A stretch of 9,427 nucleotides of DNA from Marinosulfonomonas sp. (GCA_026989405.1 JALSJL010000460.1:1-9427), one strand, 5' to 3'. Positions 1 through 6,647 are shown, counted from the first letter of the stretch. Notes: generated from the letters alone by a model not told the origin. Program-made: numbers and translations.

Positions 1-1
1 A

Positions 2-220
2 CTAGTTGATGCCCTTCTTTTTCATCACCGGCGCAAGATCGATGGTGATGTCCTTTTTGCTGCGCCAGCCAACCGCGGCCCAGGGGTTTGAAGGCGTGAA
101 CTGAAAGTAGGAATTGTTCGAGATGACAGTCAGGTTGTCTTCCTTGCGCAACTCTTCTTTCATTTCATAGGCCATCGGCACGCCGCCAATCCCGGCACCC
201 AGGATTACAACTTCTGCCAT
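2..220 (-). CDS. sqr: Sulfide:quinone oxidoreductase-like FAD protein, N-terminal part only
   Basis: The visible 72 residues start a flavoprotein that would oxidise sulfide and pass electrons to quinone at the cytoplasmic membrane. Residues 4-13 form the beta-strand and GxGxxG loop (Gly8, Gly10, Gly13) that binds the FAD adenosine. The stretch FQFTPSNPWAAVGWR at about residues 40-54 is characteristic of sulfide:quinone reductases and separates them from most other NAD(P)/FAD oxidoreductases. Redox cysteines and membrane-binding helices would lie further downstream and are not visible. The start is supported by GGAGAG ending 5 bases before the ATG. A TAG codon lies at 2-4, directly after Lys-Lys-Gly-Ile-Asn, where the family continues for about 300 more residues. 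This means a broken gene, a sequence-end artefact or a cloning junction. The subfamily, and whether sulfide is the substrate, cannot be settled from the fragment. Confidence 0.7.
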   Translation of the reverse strand: MAEVVILGAGIGGVPMAYEMKEELRKEDNLTVISNNSYFQFTPSNPWAAVGWRSKKDITIDLAPVMKKKGIN

Positions 221-274
221 CAGACTCTCCCAAATCTTCCCTTGCGGGTTTCATTCCGTTTTGTGAATTCGAGT

Positions 275-301
275 AAGATAGCGGATTTGCCGAAAAATCA
301 A
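275..301 (-). promoter_or_regulatory. Weak candidate promoter for the SQR-like gene
   Basis: On the minus strand, TTGATT and TATCTT are separated by 15 bases, about 55 bases before the flavoprotein start. The spacing is shorter than the usual 17, so this is a tentative call. I see no convincing rho-independent terminator between the upstream tRNA and this gene, so read-through from the tRNA promoter is also possible. Confidence 0.25.
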
Positions 302-336
302 AGGGTTTAATCCGTCGCAGGAGGTTCGGCTGATCA

Positions 337-412
<76 letters not shown>

Positions 413-421
413 GACCGGCGC

Positions 422-450
422 GTGATAACCGGAGCCTCGCGACAGTTCAA
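422..450 (-). promoter_or_regulatory. Promoter of tRNA-Val(TAC)
   Basis: Minus-strand TTGAAC (445-450) and TATCAC (422-427) are separated by exactly 17 bases, placing the start point a few bases before the tRNA. The -35 contains the TGA stop codon of the preceding phosphatase gene. The bases after the -10 are GC-rich (GCGCCGG), a discriminator type usual in stable-RNA promoters under stringent control. That regulation is inferred from the family of such promoters. Confidence 0.65.
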
Positions 451-1031
451 GCACCAAGTCGGCGGTGCACGCCATCTTTCACGTGATAGACCACGCCCTG
501 CCCGCCCGGCAGCGCCAGACTGGCCTCCATGTCCAGCCCCAGAACCAGCCCACGCAAGATCAGCGACACCATGCCATGGCCCACAATGACGGCCGGCGTG
601 GCCAATTCGTCAAGCCACGACTGCAAGCGTTGGGAAAAGGCATGGAACCCCTCGCCACCGGGCGCAAGAAAGCACCACTCGCCCCACATTCCCGTATCGA
701 ACACCGCCGGCCACCGAGCGGCGCAGTCGGCCAGCAACTGCCCCTCGCATTCGCCGACCGACACTTCCATCAGACGCGCGTCAAGGATCACATCATCGGC
801 CAGACCGGCAAGGGCCAGTTCTGCTGTTTGGCGGGTGCGCCCAAGCGGGCTGCAATAATATCTGGTGTCTGGCGGCAGCGCCGCAGATTTCAGCAGCGTG
901 TTCTGGGCCCGCGCCTGTTCACGGCCCAGATCGGTCAGCGGCGAATCCATCCTGCCCTGGGCGCGCTTTTCGCGATTCCATTCGGTTTGGCCGTGGCGCA
1001 GGATGAAAATCTCGGGCGTTGTGGCGTTCAT
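447..1031 (-). CDS. Histidine phosphatase family protein (phosphoglycerate mutase-like)
   Basis: This 194-residue cytoplasmic protein belongs to the histidine phosphatase (phosphoglycerate mutase) superfamily. The catalytic LRHGQTEWN motif is at residues 11-19, with His13 as the residue that would be phosphorylated. SPLGRTRQTA at 61-70 supplies a phosphate-binding Arg. Glu89 in the LMEVSVGECEG segment is the likely proton donor, and the second catalytic histidine is His152 in VGHG. Length fits the GpmB/CobC-like branch. The substrate cannot be told: sugar phosphates, alpha-ribazole phosphate and nucleotides are all used in the family. I chose the start with GGAG 5 bases before it. An upstream ATG at 1115 would put 28 extra residues inside the tRNA and terminator. 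The gene lies between two valine tRNA genes, downstream of a terminator, and has no promoter I can identify. Confidence 0.85.
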   Translation of the reverse strand: MNATTPEIFILRHGQTEWNREKRAQGRMDSPLTDLGREQARAQNTLLKSAALPPDTRYYCSPLGRTRQTAELALAGLADDVILDARLMEVSVGECEGQLLADCAARWPAVFDTGMWGEWCFLAPGGEGFHAFSQRLQSWLDELATPAVIVGHGMVSLILRGLVLGLDMEASLALPGGQGVVYHVKDGVHRRLGA

Positions 1032-1040
1032 GTTCGCTCC

Positions 1041-1075
1041 AAAAAACCAAAAGGGCGCGCCACGCAGGCACGCCC
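1041..1075 (-). terminator. Rho-independent terminator after tRNA-Val(CAC)
   Basis: On the minus strand GGGCGTGCC pairs with GGCGCGCCC (nine pairs, one G-T) around the 5-base loop TGCGT. A T-rich tail, TTTT-GG-TTTTTT, follows. It begins 7 bases past the encoded CCA of the tRNA. The tail runs directly into the GGAG ribosome binding site of the phosphatase gene, so terminator and translation start are packed together. Confidence 0.85.
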
Positions 1076-1082
1076 GGGAATC

Positions 1083-1157
1083 TGGTGGGTGATAAGAGAT
1101 TCGAACTCCTGACATCTTCGATGTGAACGAAGCGCTCTACCACTGAGCTAATCACCC
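1083..1157 (-). tRNA. tRNA-Val (anticodon CAC)
   Basis: The minus strand gives a 75-nt cloverleaf with acceptor stem GGGTGAT/ATCACCC. The D-arm TAGCTCAGTGGTAGAGC is one base shorter than in the other valine tRNA. Anticodon stem CTTCG/CGAAG encloses loop TTCACAT with CAC at 34-36. The T-loop is TTCGAAT and CCA is encoded. It is the isoacceptor for GUG. The tRNA starts 19 bases after the stop of the HU-family gene, with a strong promoter inside that gene's 3' end, and is followed by a terminator. Confidence 0.97.
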
Positions 1158-1167
1158 TTTGTCGGGC

Positions 1168-1196
1168 TATTTAACGTCAGCTCGTCACCGGTTCAA
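1168..1196 (-). promoter_or_regulatory. Promoter of tRNA-Val(CAC)
   Basis: Minus-strand TTGAAC (1191-1196) and TAAATA (1168-1173) are 17 bases apart. A GC-rich discriminator GCCCG follows, and the expected start point is only about 4 bases before the tRNA. The whole element lies over the last codons and stop of the HU-family gene. It has the same -35 and spacing as the promoter of the other valine tRNA. Confidence 0.7.
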
Positions 1197-1560
1197 GGGC
1201 CGCTTTTTCCACTGCCGCCGCCGTTTTCCGGCGCAATTTGCAAACCATGATGTCATGGTCGCCGACGGTCTTGGACCGCTTCACCACAAGCTTGCCCAGT
1301 GGCGGGACGTTCACGGCTTCGCCGGCGGCCAGCGCATTGCCAAGTTCGGCCAGAACACCATCGAGAACGGATTTGACCTGGTTCGGCTTCATGCCGGTTG
1401 ATGCAACGATGCGCGCCACAAGCTCCTTGCGTCGAAGCATCGGTTGCGGTGCCACCGGTTTTTCGGTCGGGTCCGGTTTGCTCGGCGCAGCCGGCGTCGC
1501 CTTGCTCGTGGCCGGGCGGGTGGAACTGCTTTTGGTCGTCGTGGGTTTCTTGACTGTCAT
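1177..1560 (-). CDS. HU-family DNA-binding protein with N-terminal tail
   Basis: This 127-residue protein has an HU/IHF-type domain (about residues 41-115) that would bind and bend DNA as a dimer in the nucleoid. The domain opens with MLRRKELVARIVASTG, followed by the helix NQVKSVLDGVLAELGNAL and the strand turn VNVPPLGKLVVKRS, which matches the usual GFG(S/K)F position. Two things are unusual. Residues 1-40 form a low-complexity Lys/Thr/Ser/Pro/Ala tail. The arm region (about 95-110) reads KTVGDHDIMVCKLRRK and lacks the canonical RNPxTG tip, whose proline intercalates into DNA. The gene lies just downstream of lon, where hupB sits in many proteobacteria. It has its own promoter after a terminator. 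The ribosome binding site is weak (AGG close to the ATG, after an eight-A run). A start at Met41 would give a standard-length HU, but I see no good site for it. Confidence 0.8.
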   Translation of the reverse strand: MTVKKPTTTKSSSTRPATSKATPAAPSKPDPTEKPVAPQPMLRRKELVARIVASTGMKPNQVKSVLDGVLAELGNALAAGEAVNVPPLGKLVVKRSKTVGDHDIMVCKLRRKTAAAVEKAALEPVTS

Positions 1561-1592
1561 TTGCCTGTGCTCTTTTTTTTCTGATTAGCGCT

Positions 1593-1621
1593 ATTTTAAC
1601 GGTTTTCTCCCGATTTATCCA
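1593..1621 (-). promoter_or_regulatory. Promoter of the HU-family gene
   Basis: Minus-strand TGGATA (1616-1621) and TAAAAT (1593-1598) are 17 bases apart, matching the sigma-70 consensus at 4 and 5 of 6 positions. The start point would be near 1586, giving a leader of roughly 26 bases. The -35 lies inside a perfect DnaA box. Confidence 0.5.
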
Positions 1622-1623
1622 CA
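1615..1623 (+). promoter_or_regulatory. DnaA box (TTATCCACA) upstream of the HU-family gene
   Basis: The nonamer TTATCCACA is an exact match to the high-affinity DnaA box. It covers the candidate -35 element of the HU-family gene, so bound DnaA could compete with RNA polymerase. Binding is inferred from sequence only. A chance match somewhere in a window of this size is possible, at a rate of a few percent. Confidence 0.45.
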
Positions 1624-1648
1624 GTTCTTTGCGGACCGCACAAGAAAC

Positions 1649-1678
1649 GAAAGCCACGCCCGAAAAGGCGTGGCTTTC
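1649..1678 (-). terminator. Terminator after lon
   Basis: A perfect 12-bp inverted repeat, GAAAGCCACGCC with GGCGTGGCTTTC, encloses a 6-base loop, 22 bases past the lon stop codon. Read on the minus strand, the stem is followed by GTTTCTTG, a moderately T-rich tail. It separates lon transcription from the HU-family gene. Confidence 0.8.
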
Positions 1679-1700
1679 TGGTCAGGCTGGCGGGCCCGAT

Positions 1701-4106
1701 CTAATGCGCGGTTGCGCCCGTGCCCGCGGGCTTTTCAAGCGCGGCCTTGGCGCGCGCGGCCTCTTCGGCCTCTTCGTCCCATTCGATCGGCTCTGGCTTG
1801 CGCACCAGCGCATGTTCCAGCACGTCCTGAACATGGGCCACCGGGATGATCTTCAAGCCGCCCTTCACGTTATCGGGAATCTCGGCCAGATCCTTTTCGT
1901 TCTCGGCCGGGATAAGCACCGTCTTGATGCCGCCACGAAGCGCCGCCAGCAGCTTTTCCTTCAGGCCGCCGATCGGCAGCACGTTTCCGCGCAGCGTCAC
2001 CTCGCCGGTCATGGCGATATCCTTGCGCACCGGGATCTGGGTCAGAACCGACACGATCGAAGTCACCATGCCGACACCGGCGCTTGGCCCGTCCTTGGGC
2101 GTCGCGCCTTCGGGCACATGAACGTGGATGTCCATGCGCTCGAATTCCGGCGGCTTGACCCCGATCGAAGGGGCAATCGAGCGCACATAGCTTGACGCCG
2201 CATCGATGCTTTCCTTCATCACGTCGCCCAGTTTGCCGGTGGTTTTCATCCGGCCCTTGCCGGGCAGGCGCAACGCTTCGATCGACAGCAGATCACCGCC
2301 CACGCTGGTCCAGGCGAGCCCGGTGACGACGCCAATGACGTCTTCTTCCTCGGCCAACCCGTAACGGAACTTCCGAACGCCAAGATAGTCTTCCAGAACG
2401 TCTTCGGTCACGACGACCTTTTCCACTTCCTTGCGCACCAGTTTCGTCACGGCCTTTCGTGCGAGTTTTGCAATCTCGCGCTCAAGGTTGCGCACCCCGG
2501 CTTCGCGGGTGTAATAGCGGATGATCCCCATCAACGCGTCGTCGGTGATTTCGAATTCGCCCTTCTTCAGGCCGTGATTCTTGATCTGCTTGGGGATCAG
2601 GTGCTGCTTCGCGATCTCGCGCTTCTCGTCTTCGGTGTAGCCGGCCAGGGGCAGCACTTCCATCCGGTCCAGCAACGGGCCCGGAATGTCATAGCTGTTG
2701 GCCGTCGTGATGAACATCACGTCGCTCAGGTCGTATTCGACCTCAAGGTAGTGGTCGACAAAAGTCGAGTTCTGCTCGGGATCAAGCACCTCGAGCAACG
2801 CGCTCGCCGGGTCGCCCCTGAAGTCGCGGCCCATCTTGTCAATCTCGTCCAGCAGGATCAGCGGGTTCGTCGTCTTGGCCTTTTTCAGCGCCTGGATGAT
2901 CTTGCCCGGCATCGAGCCGATATAGGTCCGGCGGTGACCGCGGATTTCGCTTTCATCGCGCACACCGCCAAGCGAGATACGGATGAACTCGCGCCCGGTG
3001 GCGCGCGCCACCGATTGGCCAAGGCTCGTCTTGCCCACGCCCGGCGGGCCGACAAGGCACAGGATCGGCCCCTTCAGCTTGCGCGAGCGCTGCTGAACGG
3101 CAAGGTATTCGATGATGCGTTCCTTGACCTTTTCCAGCCCGTAGTGGTCGTCATCCAGCACCTTCTGGGCGCGGGACAGGTCTTTCTTGACCCGTGAACG
3201 CTTGCCCCACGGAATCGTCAACAGCCAGTCCAGATAGTTGCGCACAACGGTCGCTTCGGCCGACATCGGTGACATCGACTTGAGCTTTTTCAGCTCGTTT
3301 TCCGCCTTTTCACGCGCTTCCCTGGACAGTTTGGTCTGCGCGATGCGTTCTTCCAGTTCGGCGATCTCGTTCTGGCCGTCGTCGCCGTCGCCCAGCTCTT
3401 TCTGAATGGCCTTCATCTGCTCATTCAGGTAGTATTCGCGCTGGGTGCGTTCCATCTGGCTTTTCACGCGGGTCTTGATCTTTTTCTCGACCTTGAGCAC
3501 CGACATCTCGCCCTGCATCAGCCCGTAGACCTTTTCAAGGCGTTCTTCGACGGGCAATGTCTCAAGAAGCTCCTGCTTCTGGTCAACCTCCACGCCAAGG
3601 TGGCCCGCGATCAGGTCGGCAAGTTTCGCCGGCTCGCGGGTTTCGGAAACGGCAGCAAGCGCTTCTTCCGGAATGTTCTTCTTGATGCGCGCATAGCGTT
3701 CGAACTCGTCGGATGCAGTGCGCACAAGCGCTTCGACGGTTGCCAGGTTGCCTTCGGTTTCAGTCAACTCGTCAGCCTGGGCCTCGAAGAAGTCGGGGTT
3801 GTCGACAAATTCGCTGATCTTCACGCGTGAGCGGCCTTCAACCAGCACCTTGACGGTACCATCGGGCAGTTTCAGCAATTGCAGCACATTGGCCAGCACG
3901 CCGACGCGATAGATGCCTTCGGCCGTGGGTTCATCAACGCTGGGGTCGATCTGGCTCGACAAGAGAATCTGCTTGTCGTCCTTCATGACTTCTTCCAGGG
4001 CCTTCACAGACTTTTCGCGCCCGACGAAAAGCGGCACGATCATGTGCGGGAACACCACGATGTCGCGCAACGGCAGAACTGGGTAAGATTGTTTTTGCTC
4101 GGTCAT
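1701..4106 (-). CDS. lon: ATP-dependent protease Lon (endopeptidase La)
   Basis: Lon is a cytoplasmic hexameric AAA+ protease that unfolds and degrades damaged proteins and selected regulators. This 801-residue protein is a complete LonA. The N-terminal substrate domain starts with YPVLPLRDIVVFP (8-20). A charged coiled-coil linker runs over about 200-280. Walker A GPPGVGKTS is at 353-361 and Walker B LILLDEID at 416-423. The C-terminal protease domain has catalytic Ser675 in KDGPSAG and Lys718 in GGLKEK, 43 residues apart as in E. coli. The acidic, Ala-rich tail after about 770 is variable in the family. The ATG is preceded by GAGGA 6-7 bases upstream. The gene ends before a strong hairpin, and an HU-family gene follows, as hupB follows lon elsewhere. 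A promoter with heat-shock features lies upstream. I see no truncation or missing residue. Confidence 0.98.
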   Translation of the reverse strand: MTEQKQSYPVLPLRDIVVFPHMIVPLFVGREKSVKALEEVMKDDKQILLSSQIDPSVDEPTAEGIYRVGVLANVLQLLKLPDGTVKVLVEGRSRVKISEFVDNPDFFEAQADELTETEGNLATVEALVRTASDEFERYARIKKNIPEEALAAVSETREPAKLADLIAGHLGVEVDQKQELLETLPVEERLEKVYGLMQGEMSVLKVEKKIKTRVKSQMERTQREYYLNEQMKAIQKELGDGDDGQNEIAELEERIAQTKLSREAREKAENELKKLKSMSPMSAEATVVRNYLDWLLTIPWGKRSRVKKDLSRAQKVLDDDHYGLEKVKERIIEYLAVQQRSRKLKGPILCLVGPPGVGKTSLGQSVARATGREFIRISLGGVRDESEIRGHRRTYIGSMPGKIIQALKKAKTTNPLILLDEIDKMGRDFRGDPASALLEVLDPEQNSTFVDHYLEVEYDLSDVMFITTANSYDIPGPLLDRMEVLPLAGYTEDEKREIAKQHLIPKQIKNHGLKKGEFEITDDALMGIIRYYTREAGVRNLEREIAKLARKAVTKLVRKEVEKVVVTEDVLEDYLGVRKFRYGLAEEEDVIGVVTGLAWTSVGGDLLSIEALRLPGKGRMKTTGKLGDVMKESIDAASSYVRSIAPSIGVKPPEFERMDIHVHVPEGATPKDGPSAGVGMVTSIVSVLTQIPVRKDIAMTGEVTLRGNVLPIGGLKEKLLAALRGGIKTVLIPAENEKDLAEIPDNVKGGLKIIPVAHVQDVLEHALVRKPEPIEWDEEAEEAARAKAALEKPAGTGATAH

Positions 4107-4180
4107 TCGATATCCTCGGTTGGCAAGAAAACTTGGCCCCGCATTCGCGGCAGCTGGTAGTTCTCTCCTGTATTGGCCTC

Positions 4181-4210
4181 TATATGTGGTGTCTTGGGGT
4201 CGAATTTCAA
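4181..4210 (-). promoter_or_regulatory. Promoter of lon, possibly RpoH-dependent
   Basis: Minus-strand TTGAAA (4205-4210) and CATATA (4181-4186) are 18 bases apart. In alphaproteobacteria RpoH promoters tend to carry CTTGAAA-like -35 and C-rich CCATAT-like -10 elements. Here ATTGAAA and ACATATA come close to both. The predicted leader is about 70 bases long. Confidence 0.45.
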
Positions 4211-4504
4211 TGCGCGCATTGTCGCTTGAGCCATTGTGACGCCGGATATCGGCGCAAACAAGGCATCATTGCGCGAAATCCAGAGAAATTGATCCAATCT
4301 CCAGCCAGGCGATGCGCCGCAATGGCGCCAGACAGTGGCTGAATAGGCGATTGGGGCGGATGGCCGGGGACAGGAGGTGCCCGAACCGAATGAACCCGAA
4401 AAAACCACGCGCCCGAAAATTCACCCCGAGAAGTCAACTAAATGCCACCTTGTTCGCGAGACTGTGCAGGGCATCCACGAAAATGGTCAGCGGGAACCTT
4501 GAAC
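4211..4504. other. Intergenic region between lon and the divergent membrane-protein gene
   Basis: I find no gene I can support here. Open frames exist on both strands, but they lack good ribosome binding sites, recognisable motifs or family-like sequence, and overlap each other. Short inverted repeats such as TGGCGCCA near 4324 occur without T-tracts. The region must carry the promoter of the plus-strand membrane gene, but I could not identify a convincing -35/-10 pair. Confidence 0.5.
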
Positions 4505-5470
4505 ATGGCCACTATCCAGAAGACGCCCGACAAGGCACTGCGAAAATTCGTATCGGCACCTTGCCGGTTTTTCGCCATCCACCGGCGCCGGGCAATCGGC
4601 TGGGCGGTGGCCTTTGCCATTGAGGGCGCTTACATCGCCCTGATGGCCGCCCGCCAGGACCTGAGCAGTCTTGTCGCCTTTCTGCGCTCGGACGCGTTCG
4701 AGTTTTCGGGCAACATGATCGTCACGCTCCTGCTCACCGAGGCCTTGCCCATCTTCCTGCTCGTGGCGATCGCGATACTGCTAGGCGCGGCGGTTGGTGC
4801 ATTTTTGTGTCTGGTGCTGCAGGCCCTCATTCCCCGCCGTTTCACGAATATACTGGACGCTGCCGCCCTGGGCGTCCTTTCGGTATTGCCGCTGCAGGCG
4901 TCGGGTCTGAATGACGCTCTGGACGCAACGGGGTTTCCTGGATTGTCGCTGTTTGTTTTCATGTGGTTGGCCTACACCCTTCTGGGCGACGCCGTCTGGC
5001 GCCACCTGCCGTTCGGGTTCAACCTCAACGACCAGGCCACCATCGCAACCGACGCGACGCCGGACAAGATTTTCGCCTCATTGGCGCGCGGGCATGACGC
5101 ACCGGACCTGGCTGTTGGCGAAACAAGGACGGTGCAGACCGTCAACCAGGTGAATTGCACCCTGCACTACCGAGACCACAACCACATCACGTCGACGGAA
5201 GACTACGGCTACCGCCAGGTTCGTCTGGAGCTGACCGCGAAACAGGCCGCCGATGGCCGCACACAGTTGCACTGCAGAGCGCGGTTCACGCATCTTTCGC
5301 CGCTGAGCTGGTGGGACTTCTGGGCCCGCCCCTTTGCGCGCGACTATTGCGAACACATCGCGGCCAGGGCAGCCTGTGCAACCGACAAATCGATCAATGG
5401 TCGGCTGTTCGACAAGATCACCCGAAAGCTGGAGCGCAAGGCCGCGAGGTCGGCAGGCCGCACCGCCTGA
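4505..5470 (+). CDS. Multi-pass inner-membrane protein of unknown function
   Basis: I do not recognise this 321-residue protein. After a basic N-terminus (RFFAIHRRR, 21-29) come hydrophobic segments at about 30-48, 71-108 (long enough for two helices around a short turn), 117-135 (weaker) and 144-166. From about 185 the protein is soluble. That part starts TPDKIFASLARG and contains strand-like stretches (ETRTVQTVNQVNCTLHY, YGYRQVRLELTA, RTQLHCRARFTHLSPL), a Trp-rich turn WWDFWARPF (269-277), and a C-terminal amphipathic basic helix. The pattern faintly recalls START/SRPBCC-like domains, but that is a guess. The positive-inside rule would put the N-terminus, and probably the soluble domain, in the cytoplasm. 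The start is uncertain. The chosen ATG has only GGGA about 12 bases before it, and an in-frame ATG at 4442 would add 21 residues that look non-coding. It is convergent with tgt, 14 bases away, without a visible terminator. Confidence 0.7.
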   Translation: MATIQKTPDKALRKFVSAPCRFFAIHRRRAIGWAVAFAIEGAYIALMAARQDLSSLVAFLRSDAFEFSGNMIVTLLLTEALPIFLLVAIAILLGAAVGAFLCLVLQALIPRRFTNILDAAALGVLSVLPLQASGLNDALDATGFPGLSLFVFMWLAYTLLGDAVWRHLPFGFNLNDQATIATDATPDKIFASLARGHDAPDLAVGETRTVQTVNQVNCTLHYRDHNHITSTEDYGYRQVRLELTAKQAADGRTQLHCRARFTHLSPLSWWDFWARPFARDYCEHIAARAACATDKSINGRLFDKITRKLERKAARSAGRTA

Positions 5471-5484
5471 CACGCGGCCGCCCG

Positions 5485-6612
5485 TCACAGTGGCTCGATG
5501 TCGCCTGCCGCACGGTCTGCATTGAATTTCGCTTCGAACGCATTGAATTCGCCTGCGGAAATCGCCGCGCGCATATCCGCCATCAGGTCCTGGTAATACT
5601 GCAGATTGTGCCAGGTCAGCAACATCGATTGGATGATTTCCTTCGCCTTGAACACATGGTGCAGATACGCGCGGCTGTAGTTGCGGCAGGCCGGGCAGGA
5701 ACAGGCCTCATCCAACGGGCGCGGATCGTCGGCGTGGCGCGCATTCTTTATGTTGACCACCCCGCGCCGGGTGAACGCCTGCCCCGTGCGCCCCGAACGC
5801 GAGGGCAAGACGCAATCCATCATGTCGACGCCGCGCTTCACGGCCCCGACAATGTCATCGGGCTTGCCGACCCCCATCAGGTAACGCGGCCGGTCCGCCG
5901 GCAGCATGGCTGGCGCAAAATCGAGCGTGGCGAACATGGCGTCCTGCCCCTCGCCCACAGCCAGCCCGCCAATGGCATAGCCGTCAAATCCGATTGCCTT
6001 TAGTTTTTCAGCACTTTCACCGCGAAGCTCATGCGAAAGCCCGCCCTGCTGGATACCAAACAGCGCATGTCCCGGCCGGTCGCCAAATGCCTGTTTCGAC
6101 CGCTCGGCCCATCGCATCGACAGGCGCATGGCACGGGCAACCTCTGCCTCGTCGGCGGGCAATGCGGGGCATTCGTCGAAGGCCATCACGATATCCGAGC
6201 CAAGCAGGTGCTGGATTTCCATCGAGCGTTCCGGGCTCAGCATGTGCTCGGAGCCATCGATATGCGATTTGAACCGCACGCCCTCTTCGCTCAGCTTGCG
6301 CAGCTCGGACAGGCTCATCACCTGGAACCCGCCGCTGTCGGTCAGAATCGGTTTTCGCCAGTTCATGAAGTCGTGCAACCCGCCAAGGCGCGCGATGCGC
6401 TCGGCGCCGGGGCGCAACATCAGATGGTAGGTGTTGCCCAGCAGGATGTCGGCGCCGGTGTCGGCCACGCTTTCGGGCAGCATCGCCTTGACGGTTGCCG
6501 CCGTGCCCACGGGCATGAAGGCCGGCGTGCGGATATCCCCGCGCGCGGTGTGGATCACCCCGGTGCGGGCCGCGCCGTCGGTCGCGGCAAGGTCAAAGGA
6601 AAATCTGCTCAT
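5485..6612 (-). CDS. tgt: tRNA-guanine transglycosylase
   Basis: Tgt swaps guanine-34 of tRNAs for Asp, Asn, His and Tyr for preQ1, a late step in queuosine synthesis. The 375-residue protein matches the bacterial family throughout. General base Asp92 lies in TDSGGFQ (91-97) and nucleophile Asp266 in MDCVLPSR, followed by SGRTGQAF. The zinc site has Cys304, Cys306 and Cys309 in CSCPACR, plus His335. GIQQGG at 186-191 and AIGGLAVGE at 213-221 line the base pocket. I start it at MSRFSFDL, the usual family start. Frames extending 20 residues upstream add an Arg/Ala-rich leader not seen in the family. The ribosome binding site is weak (AGG). queA and other queuosine genes are not adjacent. The nearest upstream gene on the same strand is phhB, 131 bases away. 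Confidence 0.97.
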   Translation of the reverse strand: MSRFSFDLAATDGAARTGVIHTARGDIRTPAFMPVGTAATVKAMLPESVADTGADILLGNTYHLMLRPGAERIARLGGLHDFMNWRKPILTDSGGFQVMSLSELRKLSEEGVRFKSHIDGSEHMLSPERSMEIQHLLGSDIVMAFDECPALPADEAEVARAMRLSMRWAERSKQAFGDRPGHALFGIQQGGLSHELRGESAEKLKAIGFDGYAIGGLAVGEGQDAMFATLDFAPAMLPADRPRYLMGVGKPDDIVGAVKRGVDMMDCVLPSRSGRTGQAFTRRGVVNIKNARHADDPRPLDEACSCPACRNYSRAYLHHVFKAKEIIQSMLLTWHNLQYYQDLMADMRAAISAGEFNAFEAKFNADRAAGDIEPL

Positions 6613-6618
6613 CGGCGC

Positions 6619-6647
6619 CTGATAGAACAGGGCGGTTTCCAATGCAA
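6619..6647 (-). promoter_or_regulatory. Candidate promoter directly in front of tgt
   Basis: Minus-strand TTGCAT (6642-6647) and TATCAG (6619-6624) are 17 bases apart. The -10 ends only 6 bases before the tgt ATG, so transcription would start at or next to the initiation codon. The rest of the 131-base phhB-tgt gap holds a 6-bp hairpin, CGCGCC-gat-GGCGCG (6650-6664), without a T-tract. Confidence 0.3.

Noticed and set aside
465..1112. Plus-strand open frame of 215 codons opposite the phosphatase gene
   Set aside because: It overlaps both the conserved phosphatase gene and a tRNA on the other strand and has a His/Gln/Arg-rich composition typical of antisense frames.
2574..3197. Plus-strand open frame of 207 codons inside lon
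   Set aside because: It lies wholly antisense to a clearly conserved lon region. It has no recognisable motif and reflects the high GC at codon third positions.
4442..4504. Longer start for the membrane protein
   Set aside because: The 21 added residues look non-coding and the site before that ATG is no better. It is not fully excluded.
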